Positions 8,479-18,431 are shown, counted from the first letter of the stretch. The stretch is DNA of 64,000 nucleotides from Algoriphagus halophilus (GCF_900129785.1 NZ_FSRC01000002.1:1063894-1127893), one strand, 5' to 3'. Translations and numbers: made by a program. Notes: generated by a model not told the origin, from the sequence alone.

Positions 8479-9389
8479 ATTTTAAATAGGGCATCGAAAA
8501 AGCCCATGGTTTCACCCTTTTTCTTAAAGATCAACATAGGTAATACATTATTAACCATAACCAGCTTTTCAGCAACACTTCCAAGTAAAATGGCAGCTGA
8601 TTTTGTTTTTCCTCTAGATCCCAATAATACCATGTCCACCTCTAGTTCTAGTGCTTCGTCCAACAAGACTTTTCCATCATCCTGTCCATCGTTTAGGACA
8701 AATTGACATTCCAATTCTGGGTGATTGTGCTTGCTTACAAACTTCTGGAAGTCATGACGAGCATTTTCCTTCATTATTTCTGCAAACTCCTCGAATGATT
8801 TGCCGGTTTTGGAATACCCATGAGGGACATGATACATATGTACCGGTACTAGTTCAGCGTGTAGTTCATCCGAAATTCTCTCCCCAAAATCATAAATCAT
8901 GTGGGTATGTTCAGAGAAATCACTAGGAATCATGATTTTCTTTGGAAGCCCAGGAGGACGTTTTTCTTGCAACATTAGGATAGAGCAAGGTGCTTTTTTG
9001 GCTATTCCTTTAGCGAGAGAGCCGCTTCCTTCCAAAGTCTCTTTTCTACCCATGATGATCAGGTCCACATCCTTTATTTTGGCCCATCTTAAGAAAGTGT
9101 CCAATGGATGATTTCCTTCTTCTGCGAAGACCTCTAATTCAATATTCTCAGGGAAATTAAATTTCTTTAATTTATCTGAAATCAATGCTTCCAGAGATTC
9201 ATCTCCTGGTGCTAATAAATCGGGGTATTTCTCCAAAATATCCTGAGGTATTGCTAAATCTTTTGCGACGTGAACGAAATAGCATTTATCGATTCCTAAG
9301 AACTCTAAAAAAACAATTGTTTTTTCGATTAGGATATCGTCCATTTCTGTAAGATCGAGGCCAATCATGGCCTTAGAAAAGTATTTCAT
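8475..9389 (-). CDS. Universal stress protein, two tandem UspA domains
   Basis: A 304-residue protein with two Usp domains of about 145 residues each. The first has a degenerate nucleotide site (LIIMGRKETLEGSGSLAKGIAKKAP). The second has the fuller ATP-binding pattern G-x2-G-x9-G-S (LLGSRGKTKSAAILLGSVAEKL). Usp proteins bind ATP or act as oligomeric stress modulators; the pairing of one good and one weak site is common in tandem forms. It is cytosolic and stands alone, convergent with the upstream methyltransferase gene. The regulation cannot be seen. Confidence 0.85.
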   Translation of the reverse strand: MKYFSKAMIGLDLTEMDDILIEKTIVFLEFLGIDKCYFVHVAKDLAIPQDILEKYPDLLAPGDESLEALISDKLKKFNFPENIELEVFAEEGNHPLDTFLRWAKIKDVDLIIMGRKETLEGSGSLAKGIAKKAPCSILMLQEKRPPGLPKKIMIPSDFSEHTHMIYDFGERISDELHAELVPVHMYHVPHGYSKTGKSFEEFAEIMKENARHDFQKFVSKHNHPELECQFVLNDGQDDGKVLLDEALELEVDMVLLGSRGKTKSAAILLGSVAEKLVMVNNVLPMLIFKKKGETMGFFDALFKI

Positions 9390-9492
9390 AGCTGTTTGGT
9401 ATTTGGCTTATCAATTTAATAGTTTGATTGAGGAATTCGAATAGTTTTTTTGTTTTTGCACATTAGAATAGATTTCAAGGTAAAATTGAGTG

Positions 9493-10050
9493 ATGGCAAG
9501 TTTTCAAAAGTATTTTCTAGCAATTGTTCCTGGAGGCGAATTACAGGAAAAAGCAACTGCGTTAAAGTTGGAGTTGAAAGAACGTTTCAATATTAAGTAT
9601 GCCTTGAAATCTCCTGCGCATATTACCCTAAAGATGCCATTTACTTATAACGAAGCTAAGGAAGATTATTTAATTGAAAAGCTACAGGAGTTTATGATTG
9701 ATTATTCTCCTTTAGAATTGACAATAGGAGGTATTGATACTTTTGGTAATCGAGTGGTCTTTTTAAAAGTAAAAGGAAATGATGATTTGTTTCAGCTTCA
9801 AACTAATTTGAAATCTTTCTGCAAAAGAGAATTGAAGCTAAATGAGGAGTTAAGCGATAGAAACTATCATCCGCATATGACTTTGGCATTTAAAGATTTG
9901 AAAAAAAATTCAATACCAAATATTATTAAAGTTTTGGATTCACAACCTATTTTTGAAAAAATCGTTGTTATGCAATTTTTTTTGCTAAAAAGAGCAAATG
10001 GGAGGTGGTTTATTCATAGAAGTGTTGATTTTGGAGAAAAAAACCAGTGA
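9493..10050 (+). CDS. 2H phosphoesterase / 2'-5' RNA ligase (LigT/ThpR) family
   Basis: 185 residues starting at the ATG at 9493 (a GTG directly precedes it). Two HxT(L) motifs are present at H43-I-T-L and H128-M-T-L, the paired catalytic histidines of the 2H phosphoesterase superfamily. Bacterial members open 2',3'-cyclic phosphodiester bonds in RNA or nucleotides. Length fits LigT-type proteins. It precedes a 480-base AT-rich gap. Precise substrate is unknown. Confidence 0.8.
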   Translation: MASFQKYFLAIVPGGELQEKATALKLELKERFNIKYALKSPAHITLKMPFTYNEAKEDYLIEKLQEFMIDYSPLELTIGGIDTFGNRVVFLKVKGNDDLFQLQTNLKSFCKRELKLNEELSDRNYHPHMTLAFKDLKKNSIPNIIKVLDSQPIFEKIVVMQFFLLKRANGRWFIHRSVDFGEKNQ

Positions 10051-10534
10051 TTATTACTGTTATTTATCCAAAATACCGAAATTTTGTTCCGTTTATAAAA
10101 AAAATTTGTAATTAATTAAATTTTGTAATTCAGATACTATATAGAATAATATTCTGATTCATTTGAACGGGGAAAGGTAGTTCTCAGAATTAAATTGGGT
10201 AAAATTGTTTCGTTTTTAGTTTACTACGAATATTGTTTTGTGTTTTATGAACTAAACAATTTTTAGAACTATATCAAATTTTTTAAAGTCGATTATTTAA
10301 AGATATTTTTTAAAAAATCTCAGAATTTAATTACTGCTTTTACCAAGAGAATAGATGGTTTATATGGAAAATTGATGTGTAAACATGTGAACCATATAAA
10401 AAATAAATTTTTCTACAAATAACCATATATAATTGCCTTCTAAATGCTTTAGAGGCCTGTTTGAATCTTTTTACAATTCAAACTTTCAGAGGATATTCGC
10501 CGCACGATAGTTAAAAAAACTAAATAATCGACCT
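10051..10534 (+). promoter_or_regulatory. AT-rich leader/promoter region of the susC-susD pair
   Basis: A gap of 484 bases with no convincing ORF. Visible structure: TTTATATGG at 10359-10367 and its inverse CCATATAAA at 10392-10400; the related AACCATATA at 10390-10398 and again at 10421-10429, 31 bases apart; and an 8-bp inverted repeat GTTTGAAT/ATTCAAAC at 10459-10466 and 10476-10483 with a 9-base loop. These may be regulator sites or leader RNA structure for the SusC gene, whose ATG is at 10535. No terminator follows the upstream gene. Confidence 0.4.
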
Positions 10535-13500
10535 ATGAAGAAAGTTTTATTAGGCTTGGCGTTTACACTTCTGACAGTCATGTCAGTTTTGGCGCAAAGC
10601 AAAACAATCACTGGTAGGGTAACTTCGGCTGAAGAGCCAGAAGGAGTACCAGGAGCAAGCGTGGTGGTGAAAGGAACCACACAAGGAACAATTACGGATT
10701 TGGATGGAAGTTATTCTATTCAAGTTCCAAGTGAAGCAACCACTTTGGTCTTCAGTTTTGTAGGATATCTTTCCAAAGAAATGCCTATTGGATCCAGCAG
10801 CGTGATCAACGTGGTCATGGATGTGGATGTGAAAACTTTGAATGAGGTAGTAGTAGTAGGTTACGGTACTCAGGAAAGAAGAGAAATTACCGGTTCGGTA
10901 ACTTCCATTGATAGCAAGTCCATTGAAAACTTGGTATCTCCATCTTTTGAATCTCAATTGGCTGGTAGAGCTCCAGGTGTGCAAATCACTACTCCATCTG
11001 GTATTTTAGGTGCTGCACCGATTATCAGAATCCGTGGTATCAACTCTATTTCTTCCAGCGCAAGTCCATTGATCGTAATCGATGGTGTACCAGTTGTAAG
11101 CAGCGACAGATCTTCTGTAAACGCTGCTAACCCATTGGCAAACATTAACCCAGCAGATATCGCTTCTTTCGAGGTTTTGAAGGATGGTTCTGCTTCTGCA
11201 ATTTATGGTTCTAGAGCAGCAAATGGTGTCATCTTGATTACAACCAAAAGAGGTGCTTCTGGTAAAGCAAAAGTGTCTTACAACACTTCTATGGGTTTCA
11301 ATGAGGAAGTGGATCGATTCGACTTATTGACTGGTGATGAGTGGGTAACTATTGCCAATGAGAAAAGAACGAATGCCAACCAATCTCCATTGGCAAATCC
11401 AGGTGTTAATACCGACTGGCAAGATCTAATTTTCAGAAAAGGATTTACTCAACAGCATAACCTATCTATTGCTGGTGGTTCTGATGCTACGAAATATTTC
11501 TTCTCTTTGGGTTACACTGATCAGGAATCTCCAGTAAAACCTAATGAATTGAGCAGATACTCTTTCAGAGCAAACATTGATCACAGTATTTCCAAAGCAG
11601 TAAGAATCGGTACTTCTCTTTCTTACTCTTTCACAGAAATTTTCGGTTTGAACAATGGTGCAAACTCTCTTTCTGGTGCGATTTACAATGCGACTCGTTC
11701 TTTGCCTAACGTGCCGATTTACGATGCTGAAAACACAGCATTTGACGGATTCAATGTAACAGCAAACGGTGCGACTACCGGTTTTGGTGCAAACCTAGCT
11801 GGTCCTGACAACAATATTCCAAACATTGGTTTTGTCATTCAAAACAACTTGTACAGAAGCCGTACTCATAGAGCCATTGGAAATGCCTATGGAGAAGTAG
11901 ACATCATCACAGGTTTGACTGCTAGAACTCAAATTGGTATTGATTTGACCATGAATGATGACTTCCAATCTTTGGATCCAAGACATGGTGATGGTAGAAG
12001 CTCTAACGGTTCTATGTTCATGGCTTACAATCCAGCATTCCGTTGGAACTGGCAAAATACGTTGAATTACCAGACTGTCATTGCAGATGACCATAACTTA
12101 AACGTTACTGGTGGTTTAGAATATCAGTTTACTAAATTCTATAATTTCTCTGCTTCAGGAACTGACCTTTCTGATAACTTCTACAGATTGAACAACTTGA
12201 TTTCTGGTTCTTACAACAACCAATTCTCTGGTGGTGGCTATGCTGAAAGAGGGTTCGATTCTTATTTCGGTAGATTCAACTATTCTTACAAAGGAAAATA
12301 TCTTGCGTCTTTCACTGTGAGAAATGATGGTATTTCTGATTTGGCAATTGAAAACCAAAGAGGTACTTTCTTCGGTGGATCTGTGGGATGGAGAGTTTCT
12401 GACGAAGCGTTTTTCAACTCTGAATTAATTTCTGATTTCAAAGTTAGAGCTTCTTATGCTGAAGTAGGTAATACTGAAATTGGTACATTCGCTGCTTACG
12501 GTGGTTATAGCCCAGTATTGGGTGGTGCTGGTGCAGGTATCGGTTATGCTGCAATTGCGAACAATAACCTACAGTGGGAAACTTCCAAGAAGTTCAACGT
12601 TGGTTTGGACATGACCATTGGTCGTGTAACAATCGCTGCTGATTATTTCAAGAATGACATTGATGGTTTGATCCTAGATGCTCCAACTGCACTTTCTCTA
12701 GGTGTACCAGGAAATAACATTAGCCAAAACATCGGTTCTATGACCAACTCTGGTTTGGAATTGAGAGCATATGCGAATGTAATCAACAGAGGTAACTTCT
12801 CTTGGGATACTGACTTCAACATTACCTTCATCAAAAATGAAGTAAATGAATTGATTTCTCCATTGACTGGAACTTACAACAGAACTGAAGAGGGTAATCC
12901 AATCGCTCAGTTGTACGGTTATCAGTGGGCAGGTGTGAATCCAGCTAATGGTAACCCAATGTATGTATCTGGTGATAATATCGTACAGTACAATTTGGTT
13001 CCAGGTGCATTGGGTTATAAGGCTTATGATCCAGCTAATCCAGGTGATGTTTCTGTTGCAGGATCTGCTCCAACTCAGGAATATTTAGGTAATACCCTTC
13101 CAAAGTGGCAAGGTGGATGGTCAAACAACTTCAAGTTTGGCAACTTTGATGCTGAAATCTTTACAAGATTCTCTGGTGGTAACTACATCATGAATGAATC
13201 TGTAAGAGGTCTATTGGGTCAAGGTTTCTCTAACAACCATGCAAGCATCTTGAACAGATGGACTGAAAGTGGTCAGGTAACTGACGTACCAAAATTATAC
13301 TCTGGTCAGGACCAAAACATGTGGCAAAATTCTGCTGCGAACTCAAGATTTGTAGAGAAAGGTGATTTCGTTAAAATCCAAAACATTGTAGTAGGTTACA
13401 CTATTCCTGCTGCTGCTCTTCAAACTGCATTCAATGGAGCAATCTCCAATGCTAGATTCTTCGCACAAGTACAGAATCCATTTACTTTCACTGGTTACTC

Positions 13501-13612
13501 AGGATTGGATCCAGAGTCTAACCAGTTCTCAGGTCAGCTGAGCTTCGGTGTAGATTGGAACGTGGCTCCAATCATTCGTACTTACACTCTTGGCCTGAAC
13601 GTAGGTTTCTAA
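10535..13612 (+). CDS. SusC/RagA-family TonB-dependent outer-membrane transporter
   Basis: A protein of 1025 residues. Signal peptide 1-20 (ending VLAQ), a CarboxypepD_reg-like domain (about 22-105: ITGRVTSAEEPEGVPGASVVVKG), a TonB-box-like VVVVGYGTQERREITGSV (about 105-122), the plug domain with APGVQI and IRIRGINS, SASAIYGSRAANGVILITTKRG, and then a long beta-barrel ending in an aromatic residue (LGLNVGF). It imports a glycan or peptide ligand with the SusD-like protein encoded 28 bases downstream. No glycoside hydrolase, sulfatase or peptidase is in the same transcript unit, so the substrate is unknown; the next gene is an M1 peptidase beyond a terminator. Codon use is strongly biased to GGT/TCT/AAC, as expected of a highly expressed gene. 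Confidence 0.95.
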   Translation: MKKVLLGLAFTLLTVMSVLAQSKTITGRVTSAEEPEGVPGASVVVKGTTQGTITDLDGSYSIQVPSEATTLVFSFVGYLSKEMPIGSSSVINVVMDVDVKTLNEVVVVGYGTQERREITGSVTSIDSKSIENLVSPSFESQLAGRAPGVQITTPSGILGAAPIIRIRGINSISSSASPLIVIDGVPVVSSDRSSVNAANPLANINPADIASFEVLKDGSASAIYGSRAANGVILITTKRGASGKAKVSYNTSMGFNEEVDRFDLLTGDEWVTIANEKRTNANQSPLANPGVNTDWQDLIFRKGFTQQHNLSIAGGSDATKYFFSLGYTDQESPVKPNELSRYSFRANIDHSISKAVRIGTSLSYSFTEIFGLNNGANSLSGAIYNATRSLPNVPIYDAENTAFDGFNVTANGATTGFGANLAGPDNNIPNIGFVIQNNLYRSRTHRAIGNAYGEVDIITGLTARTQIGIDLTMNDDFQSLDPRHGDGRSSNGSMFMAYNPAFRWNWQNTLNYQTVIADDHNLNVTGGLEYQFTKFYNFSASGTDLSDNFYRLNNLISGSYNNQFSGGGYAERGFDSYFGRFNYSYKGKYLASFTVRNDGISDLAIENQRGTFFGGSVGWRVSDEAFFNSELISDFKVRASYAEVGNTEIGTFAAYGGYSPVLGGAGAGIGYAAIANNNLQWETSKKFNVGLDMTIGRVTIAADYFKNDIDGLILDAPTALSLGVPGNNISQNIGSMTNSGLELRAYANVINRGNFSWDTDFNITFIKNEVNELISPLTGTYNRTEEGNPIAQLYGYQWAGVNPANGNPMYVSGDNIVQYNLVPGALGYKAYDPANPGDVSVAGSAPTQEYLGNTLPKWQGGWSNNFKFGNFDAEIFTRFSGGNYIMNESVRGLLGQGFSNNHASILNRWTESGQVTDVPKLYSGQDQNMWQNSAANSRFVEKGDFVKIQNIVVGYTIPAAALQTAFNGAISNARFFAQVQNPFTFTGYSGLDPESNQFSGQLSFGVDWNVAPIIRTYTLGLNVGF

Positions 13613-13640
13613 TTTATAAAACCGAAAAAGAAGAATTACT

Positions 13641-15161
13641 ATGAAAAAATTCACAATAAAAAATATCAAAATGGGTTTGGTAGCCCTAGCAATTGCTGGT
13701 TTTACCACTGCCTGTGATGTAACTGAATTGACTCCGGCCAACTTGATTCCTGATTCAGAGGCGTTTTCTACTGCCGCAAGAATTGAATCTGCGGTACTAG
13801 GTGTCTATGAATCTGCTCAGCGAGGTTATTACAACAACGCTGTACAAAGAGGTTATCCTTTTGGAGCAGCCAACGTGGAGCAGGGTGACATGCGTGGTGA
13901 AGACATGTACAACGACCAGTTGTTCTATGAAATCACTTATGTAGGGTCTTATAGCCCTAACTCTGCCAACAACAATGGTATGTGGATCTCTCTTTACAGA
14001 ATGATCAACAGATTGAATATCATTTTGGAGAATTTGGATATAGCTGTTGCAGACGGAGTTTTGACTTCTGAGCAAGGAGATAACTACAAAGGTGAAATGC
14101 TTTTCTTGAGAGCGTTGGCGCATCATGAATTGTTGGTTCACTTTGCGAGACCTTATTCTGATGATCCATCTTCATTAGGTATTCCTTATAGAACTTTTGG
14201 TATCGATGATGTAACCAAAGTTCCAGACGGAGAAGCGGTAGGTAGAACTACAGTAGGTGAGGATTACACTCAATTATTGGCTGATTTGGATGCTGCAGAA
14301 AGCTTATTGTCAGAAGACGATGCATTTAGAGCAAACAAAGGTGCTGCAATCGCATTGAAGTCAAGAGTTAAATTGCACATGGGAGATTGGGCAGGTGTAT
14401 TGACTGAATACAACAAGCTTACTTCTATGTATGCTCTTACAGCTAATCCTGCTACTCCATTTAGAGGTGGTAACAGTTCTGATAACATCTTCTCTTTTGT
14501 TAACTCTGCAGAAGCAAACCCAGGTGTAAACGGTGCGTTGCCTTCCATGTATGGTAACCCTGATTTGGGTGCTAGAGGTTTGGTGAAAATCAGCCCAATT
14601 ATTTGGAGATCTGAATTTTGGCATGAAGAAGATACCAGAAGATCTGCTTTAACTACTCGTAGCGGAACAGGTATTTTCACTGACAAATATCAGGATGCAA
14701 CAACCTATACTGATCCTAATGTGATTTTAAGATTTGCTGAAGTAGTATTGAATGCTGCAGAAGCAAACGCTAGAACAGGTAAGTTGGCTGAAGCAGTAAC
14801 CTTATTAAACTCTGTGAGAAGCCGTGCACTTCCTGCTTCAGTTCCAGCTTATACTGTAGCTGGTCTTGGAAATGAAGACGGCGTATTAACCGCAATCTTC
14901 AACGAAAGAAGAATCGAATTCTTGGCAGAAGGTAGAAGATGGGCTGATATCCATAGATTATCTGGTGAAGGAAGAATGAGCGGAGTACCTGCTAAGGCTA
15001 CTTCTAGATCCATCACTAACATCGATTTCTATACAACTGACAGAGAAATCCCAATGGATCACTCCATTGATTATTCCAGTCACTTGTTTGTTTGGCCAAT
15101 TCCATTGGCTGAATTACAGACCAACAATACTGCTCCTATTCAGCAGAACCCAGGTTATTAA
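13641..15161 (+). CDS. SusD/RagB-family surface nutrient-binding lipoprotein
   Basis: 506 residues. Lipobox FTTAC with lipidated Cys25. The SusD helical repeat region is clear (RGEDMYNDQLFYE, MINRLNIILENLD, EMLFLRALAHHELLVHFARPY) and the C-terminus has FNERRIEFLAEGRRWADIHRLS and a final PIQQNPGY, both family hallmarks. It should sit on the outer membrane as a lid for the SusC barrel encoded 28 bases upstream. The pair forms an operon closed by the terminator at 15189. Confidence 0.95.
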   Translation: MKKFTIKNIKMGLVALAIAGFTTACDVTELTPANLIPDSEAFSTAARIESAVLGVYESAQRGYYNNAVQRGYPFGAANVEQGDMRGEDMYNDQLFYEITYVGSYSPNSANNNGMWISLYRMINRLNIILENLDIAVADGVLTSEQGDNYKGEMLFLRALAHHELLVHFARPYSDDPSSLGIPYRTFGIDDVTKVPDGEAVGRTTVGEDYTQLLADLDAAESLLSEDDAFRANKGAAIALKSRVKLHMGDWAGVLTEYNKLTSMYALTANPATPFRGGNSSDNIFSFVNSAEANPGVNGALPSMYGNPDLGARGLVKISPIIWRSEFWHEEDTRRSALTTRSGTGIFTDKYQDATTYTDPNVILRFAEVVLNAAEANARTGKLAEAVTLLNSVRSRALPASVPAYTVAGLGNEDGVLTAIFNERRIEFLAEGRRWADIHRLSGEGRMSGVPAKATSRSITNIDFYTTDREIPMDHSIDYSSHLFVWPIPLAELQTNNTAPIQQNPGY

Positions 15162-15188
15162 TAAAAGCCTGTTTAATCAAGTGTTTTA

Positions 15189-15216
15189 AAATCCGGCCCC
15201 AGGGCCGGATTTTTTA
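15189..15216 (+). terminator. Rho-independent terminator of susC-susD
   Basis: An 11-bp GC-rich stem (15189-15199 with 15202-15212) around a tight loop, then a T-rich tail. Confidence 0.85.
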
Positions 15217-15365
15217 TTTTTATAAGTGAGAGTTTTTTCCTTCTTCTTTCCAATTCTTGAGTTTTTTTACCAAAATCTTTAAATGAAATACCACACATCT
15301 TCATTCTTTGAGGCATTTATTGGATATTTCACTAAGTTTTCAACTCAGAAATAAATCAGAACCAC

Positions 15366-17351
15366 ATGCGTGCTTTTATCCTATTTTTATTTTTCACTAC
15401 TACAGCTGCTTTTGCGCAACAAAATAGCCTGAAACCACTTCGGAATTCTATTGAGACCCAGACAAGAGTGATTCGACAGGATGTTCCGATGACTAATTCC
15501 ATCCGAAAGGCATTTGCAGAAGGTACAAGAGACTTTTCAGGGACTCCAGGACCAAATTATTGGCAGTTAGAGACAGATTTCACCATTCAAGCAAGTTTGG
15601 ATCCATCCACACAGACCATCACTGGTTCAGAGAAAATACTTGTTCACAACAATAGCAAGGATGATTTAAATCAAATCGTTTTAAGATTAGACCACAATAT
15701 ATTTAGAGCGGATGTTCCTCGTGGATTTTCTACTCCGGCCGAGCAAACAGAGGGGATGATTGTAACACGCTTGCAAGTAAATGGGGATGTGGTGGATTTG
15801 AATGCTGCTCCTTCTCGTAGAAATGAATCTCCTCAGCTTCGTGTTTCAGGACTAACAAGGACGGTAGCTGTAATCACTTTGGAGGAGCCAATTAAAGCGG
15901 GTATGACTGCAGAATTGGAAATAGATTGGAATACAAAATTACCGGGTGGTCCAAATGGTAGAGGGCATAGAATGACCCAGCGTTTTGATAGTACCTTATT
16001 CCAGCCTACTCAATGGTTTCCTAGACTGGCTAAATATGACGATCTAAGAGGGTGGGAAACGAATGATTATTTAGGACCAGCTGAGTTCTTTAATAATTTT
16101 GGAAAATTCGATGTGTCTTTGACAGTGCCTGCAGGATGGATTGTATCTGGAACAGGTGTTTTACAAAACCCAGAAGAAGTTTTGACTCCAAAAGCGATCC
16201 AGCAACTTTCAAAAGTTCTGGAGTCTGATGAGGAAATTACCATTGTTGGAGAAGAGGAAAGAGGTCCCGGTAAATCCACCGTGGATGGAGACCAGCTGAC
16301 TTGGAGATTTGTAGCTGATAAAGTAAATGATTTTGCTTGGGCTACCTCCGATAGATTTATATGGAAAGCTACTAGAGCCATGATTCCAGAGAAGGGTCCA
16401 ATTCCTATTCATATGGTTTTTATTCCTGAAAGAGCTCGATATTTTGAAAATGCGGCTGAGAGAACCCGCCATGCATTAGAGTTTTACTCCAAGCTTTGGG
16501 CACCTTATCCTTTTCCACAATTGACTTTGCAGGATGGTCCAAGCGCCGGAATGGAGTACCCCATGGTGATCAATTCGAATCAGGGTGCTGCAGACCATGA
16601 AACAGCCCATCAATGGTGGCCGATGATGTTAGGAACCAATGAGACTCGATATGGTTGGATGGATGAAGGGTTTAACCAGTATATGAATATATTGTCAGCA
16701 GCAGATGCGGCAGGAGAACCTTATGATTTAGATGGTTACGGTCAAAGCTATGGCATGATGAGTGGCAATGAGGATGAAGCTCCTTTGATGTGGAGTGCAA
16801 ACTATGCTGGAACTGGCTATGGCTTTCAAACTTATCGAAAAACACCCCTGATGTTGTCCATGCTGGGAGGAATTGTTGGTGATGACAAGGTGATCGATGC
16901 CATTCGAAAATACACTGCTGTTTGGGCATATAAGCATCCATCTCCATGGGATTTCATGTTTTTTATGAACCATCAATTAGGAGAAAATCTTGAGTGGTTT
17001 TGGTATTACTGGTTATTTACTACAGAAACTGTGGAAGGCTCAATTCAGGATGTAAGTTCGGAAGGAGAAGTAACAACCGTAACCATTAGGCAAGATGGAG
17101 CAATGCCATCTCCTATCGTATTGAAGGTGGAATTTGAAAGCGAAGGCCCTGCCATCAAACCTATTTCAAATGGGAAAATGATCGATGCTACTACCATGGA
17201 AGTTACTTGGCCAGTTACTGTTTGGTTTGATGGAGATAGAACTTTTAAAGCTAAGATGGATTTAGGGGATAGAAAGATCAAGAAAATCACGCTTGATCCC
17301 TATCGTAGATTCCCTGATAAAAACATAGAAGATAATACCTGGATTAGGTGA
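15366..17351 (+). CDS. Secreted M1-family metallopeptidase
   Basis: 661 residues with a signal peptide (1-18, ending AFAQ). The zinc site is complete: HETAH at 411-415 and the third ligand Glu434 in WMDEGF, exactly the HExxH-x18-E spacing of M1 peptidases. SAGMEYPM upstream corresponds to the GxMEN exopeptidase motif. The N-terminal beta domain (about 45-250) contains TGSEKILVHNNS, typical of M1. It is predicted periplasmic or extracellular and should cleave N-terminal residues of peptides, likely after import by a SusC/D or TonB system. It is a distant paralogue of the gene at 19608. Confidence 0.9.
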   Translation: MRAFILFLFFTTTAAFAQQNSLKPLRNSIETQTRVIRQDVPMTNSIRKAFAEGTRDFSGTPGPNYWQLETDFTIQASLDPSTQTITGSEKILVHNNSKDDLNQIVLRLDHNIFRADVPRGFSTPAEQTEGMIVTRLQVNGDVVDLNAAPSRRNESPQLRVSGLTRTVAVITLEEPIKAGMTAELEIDWNTKLPGGPNGRGHRMTQRFDSTLFQPTQWFPRLAKYDDLRGWETNDYLGPAEFFNNFGKFDVSLTVPAGWIVSGTGVLQNPEEVLTPKAIQQLSKVLESDEEITIVGEEERGPGKSTVDGDQLTWRFVADKVNDFAWATSDRFIWKATRAMIPEKGPIPIHMVFIPERARYFENAAERTRHALEFYSKLWAPYPFPQLTLQDGPSAGMEYPMVINSNQGAADHETAHQWWPMMLGTNETRYGWMDEGFNQYMNILSAADAAGEPYDLDGYGQSYGMMSGNEDEAPLMWSANYAGTGYGFQTYRKTPLMLSMLGGIVGDDKVIDAIRKYTAVWAYKHPSPWDFMFFMNHQLGENLEWFWYYWLFTTETVEGSIQDVSSEGEVTTVTIRQDGAMPSPIVLKVEFESEGPAIKPISNGKMIDATTMEVTWPVTVWFDGDRTFKAKMDLGDRKIKKITLDPYRRFPDKNIEDNTWIR

Positions 17352-17457
17352 AAAAATTATGGTTGCCTGGAAGATTCTGATTTCTGGATAATCAGTAATT
17401 GTGGATCAAGCCCATGTCTTGTGGTGGAATTACCCAAGAAATAATACCAAAAAAAAG

Positions 17458-17485
17458 AAAAGGCTCCTTTTCACTGGAGCCTTTT
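17458..17485 (-). terminator. Terminator reading on the minus strand
   Basis: A 10-bp stem (17458-17467 with 17476-17485) with an 8-base loop. On the minus strand it is followed by a T-rich run (17457 down to about 17446); on the plus strand the T-run is short. It therefore mainly terminates transcription from the CAP-protein gene or from the RNA candidate next to it, but may work in both directions. Confidence 0.75.
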
Positions 17486-17606
17486 ATGACAATGACGATA
17501 GGTATCAACTAAACTAAGAAAAGCCTTACTCTCCGTGTGAGCTGCAAGACAAGTCCGTGTCATCGCACTCTTAAATACTGATTTAGTTACACAAGGTTCC
17601 CCCTTT
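17486..17606 (-). ncRNA. Candidate structured RNA upstream of the terminator
   Basis: A non-coding stretch with unusually GC-rich, self-complementary sequence for this genome. On the minus strand, starting at a run of five G (17603-17599), four nested arms can pair: 17596-17593 with 17527-17524, 17592-17589 with 17538-17535, 17570-17565 with 17545-17539, and 17561-17558 with 17551-17548, giving a long irregular hairpin with an 18-base bulge, followed by the terminator at 17485-17458. This resembles the general plan of a 6S-like small RNA, but I cannot confirm the family. It could instead be the 3' untranslated region of the CAP-protein gene. Confidence 0.35.
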
Positions 17607-17682
17607 ATGATTTTTTATGATTTTAGGCCTAAAACCCCTCCAATCGGGCATTTTTCAGGATAAATGAAATTTTAGGAAGTGC

Positions 17683-18360
17683 TTATTTTTGTTCACTACT
17701 GAAACATTGTACGCTTATGAAATTGGGCATATCATAGAAGGTGTCATCTCCGTAATAAGCTGCTGCACATCCCAAATATTGATAGCAGGTACTGATGATA
17801 TTGTTTTTATGACTTCTGGAATTCATCCATAGAATCAATACTGATCTTGCGAAAGAAATATAGGTATGGGGAACGATTTCTTCTCGTTTTGAACGGGTTA
17901 CATAGGTGAATATACCACTGGGACCAGGAGGGTTCACTTTTCTCCCATATTCATATTGGAGTCCATTGCTTGAGCTGATATTTTCTGCATAACAATAAGG
18001 GTCTAGCCCTTCCAGTTTCAGACGATCCGTTAGCAACTTTTTGCCTGGCACTTTGCTGTAGTGAGAGTAGAAATCATAGGCAACCATGTCATCTGCATGG
18101 TCTTTGGCAACTTTTTCTGCAGCAGGAAGATGTTTAAACAGGGGAAGCCTTCTTTTTTGACGCATTTCATTGGTGACATAAAAGATGGCTGCATGTAATA
18201 AAGGTCGATCGATGTTCTGAAAATCGATGGGCTTATAAATCGCCTCTAATTGAAAGAACTCCTGTACTGAATATTTTTCGTAGTCTTTTTCCGACCAATT
18301 TTGGGCAGATAATCGGAAACAGCTACCAAGAAATAGGATGATGAAAAGAAAGCGAAACAA
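17683..18360 (-). CDS. Secreted CAP (SCP/PR-1) domain protein
   Basis: A protein of 225 residues with an N-terminal signal peptide (about 1-19, ending LSAQ). The CAP domain spans about 55-220: ...YVTNEMRQKRRLPLF, HADDMVAYDFYSHYS, YCYAENIS, SRSHKNNI and YQYLGCAAAYYGDD match the four CAP signature blocks, with His/Glu residues of the CAP cavity kept. Bacterial CAP proteins are secreted, of varied and mostly unknown function. It has an insertion around 140-165 (PPGPSGIFTYVTRSKREE). It is transcribed away from the DUF6702 gene, 71 bases downstream of it. Confidence 0.75.
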   Translation of the reverse strand: MFRFLFIILFLGSCFRLSAQNWSEKDYEKYSVQEFFQLEAIYKPIDFQNIDRPLLHAAIFYVTNEMRQKRRLPLFKHLPAAEKVAKDHADDMVAYDFYSHYSKVPGKKLLTDRLKLEGLDPYCYAENISSSNGLQYEYGRKVNPPGPSGIFTYVTRSKREEIVPHTYISFARSVLILWMNSRSHKNNIISTCYQYLGCAAAYYGDDTFYDMPNFISVQCFSSEQK

Positions 18361-18431
18361 GGGAATAGTTTAATTTGACTTCTTCTCTTTTGACGAAAAA
18401 AATGCCAAAATAGTATTCCGAAAAATTTCTT

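Noticed and set aside
10583..10984. Antisense frame of 133 codons over the susC start
   Set aside because: A shadow of the SusC reading frame, with no family motif and no start context.
13797..14686. Antisense frames over the susD gene
   Set aside because: Overlap completely with a strongly supported SusD reading frame and show no recognisable domain.
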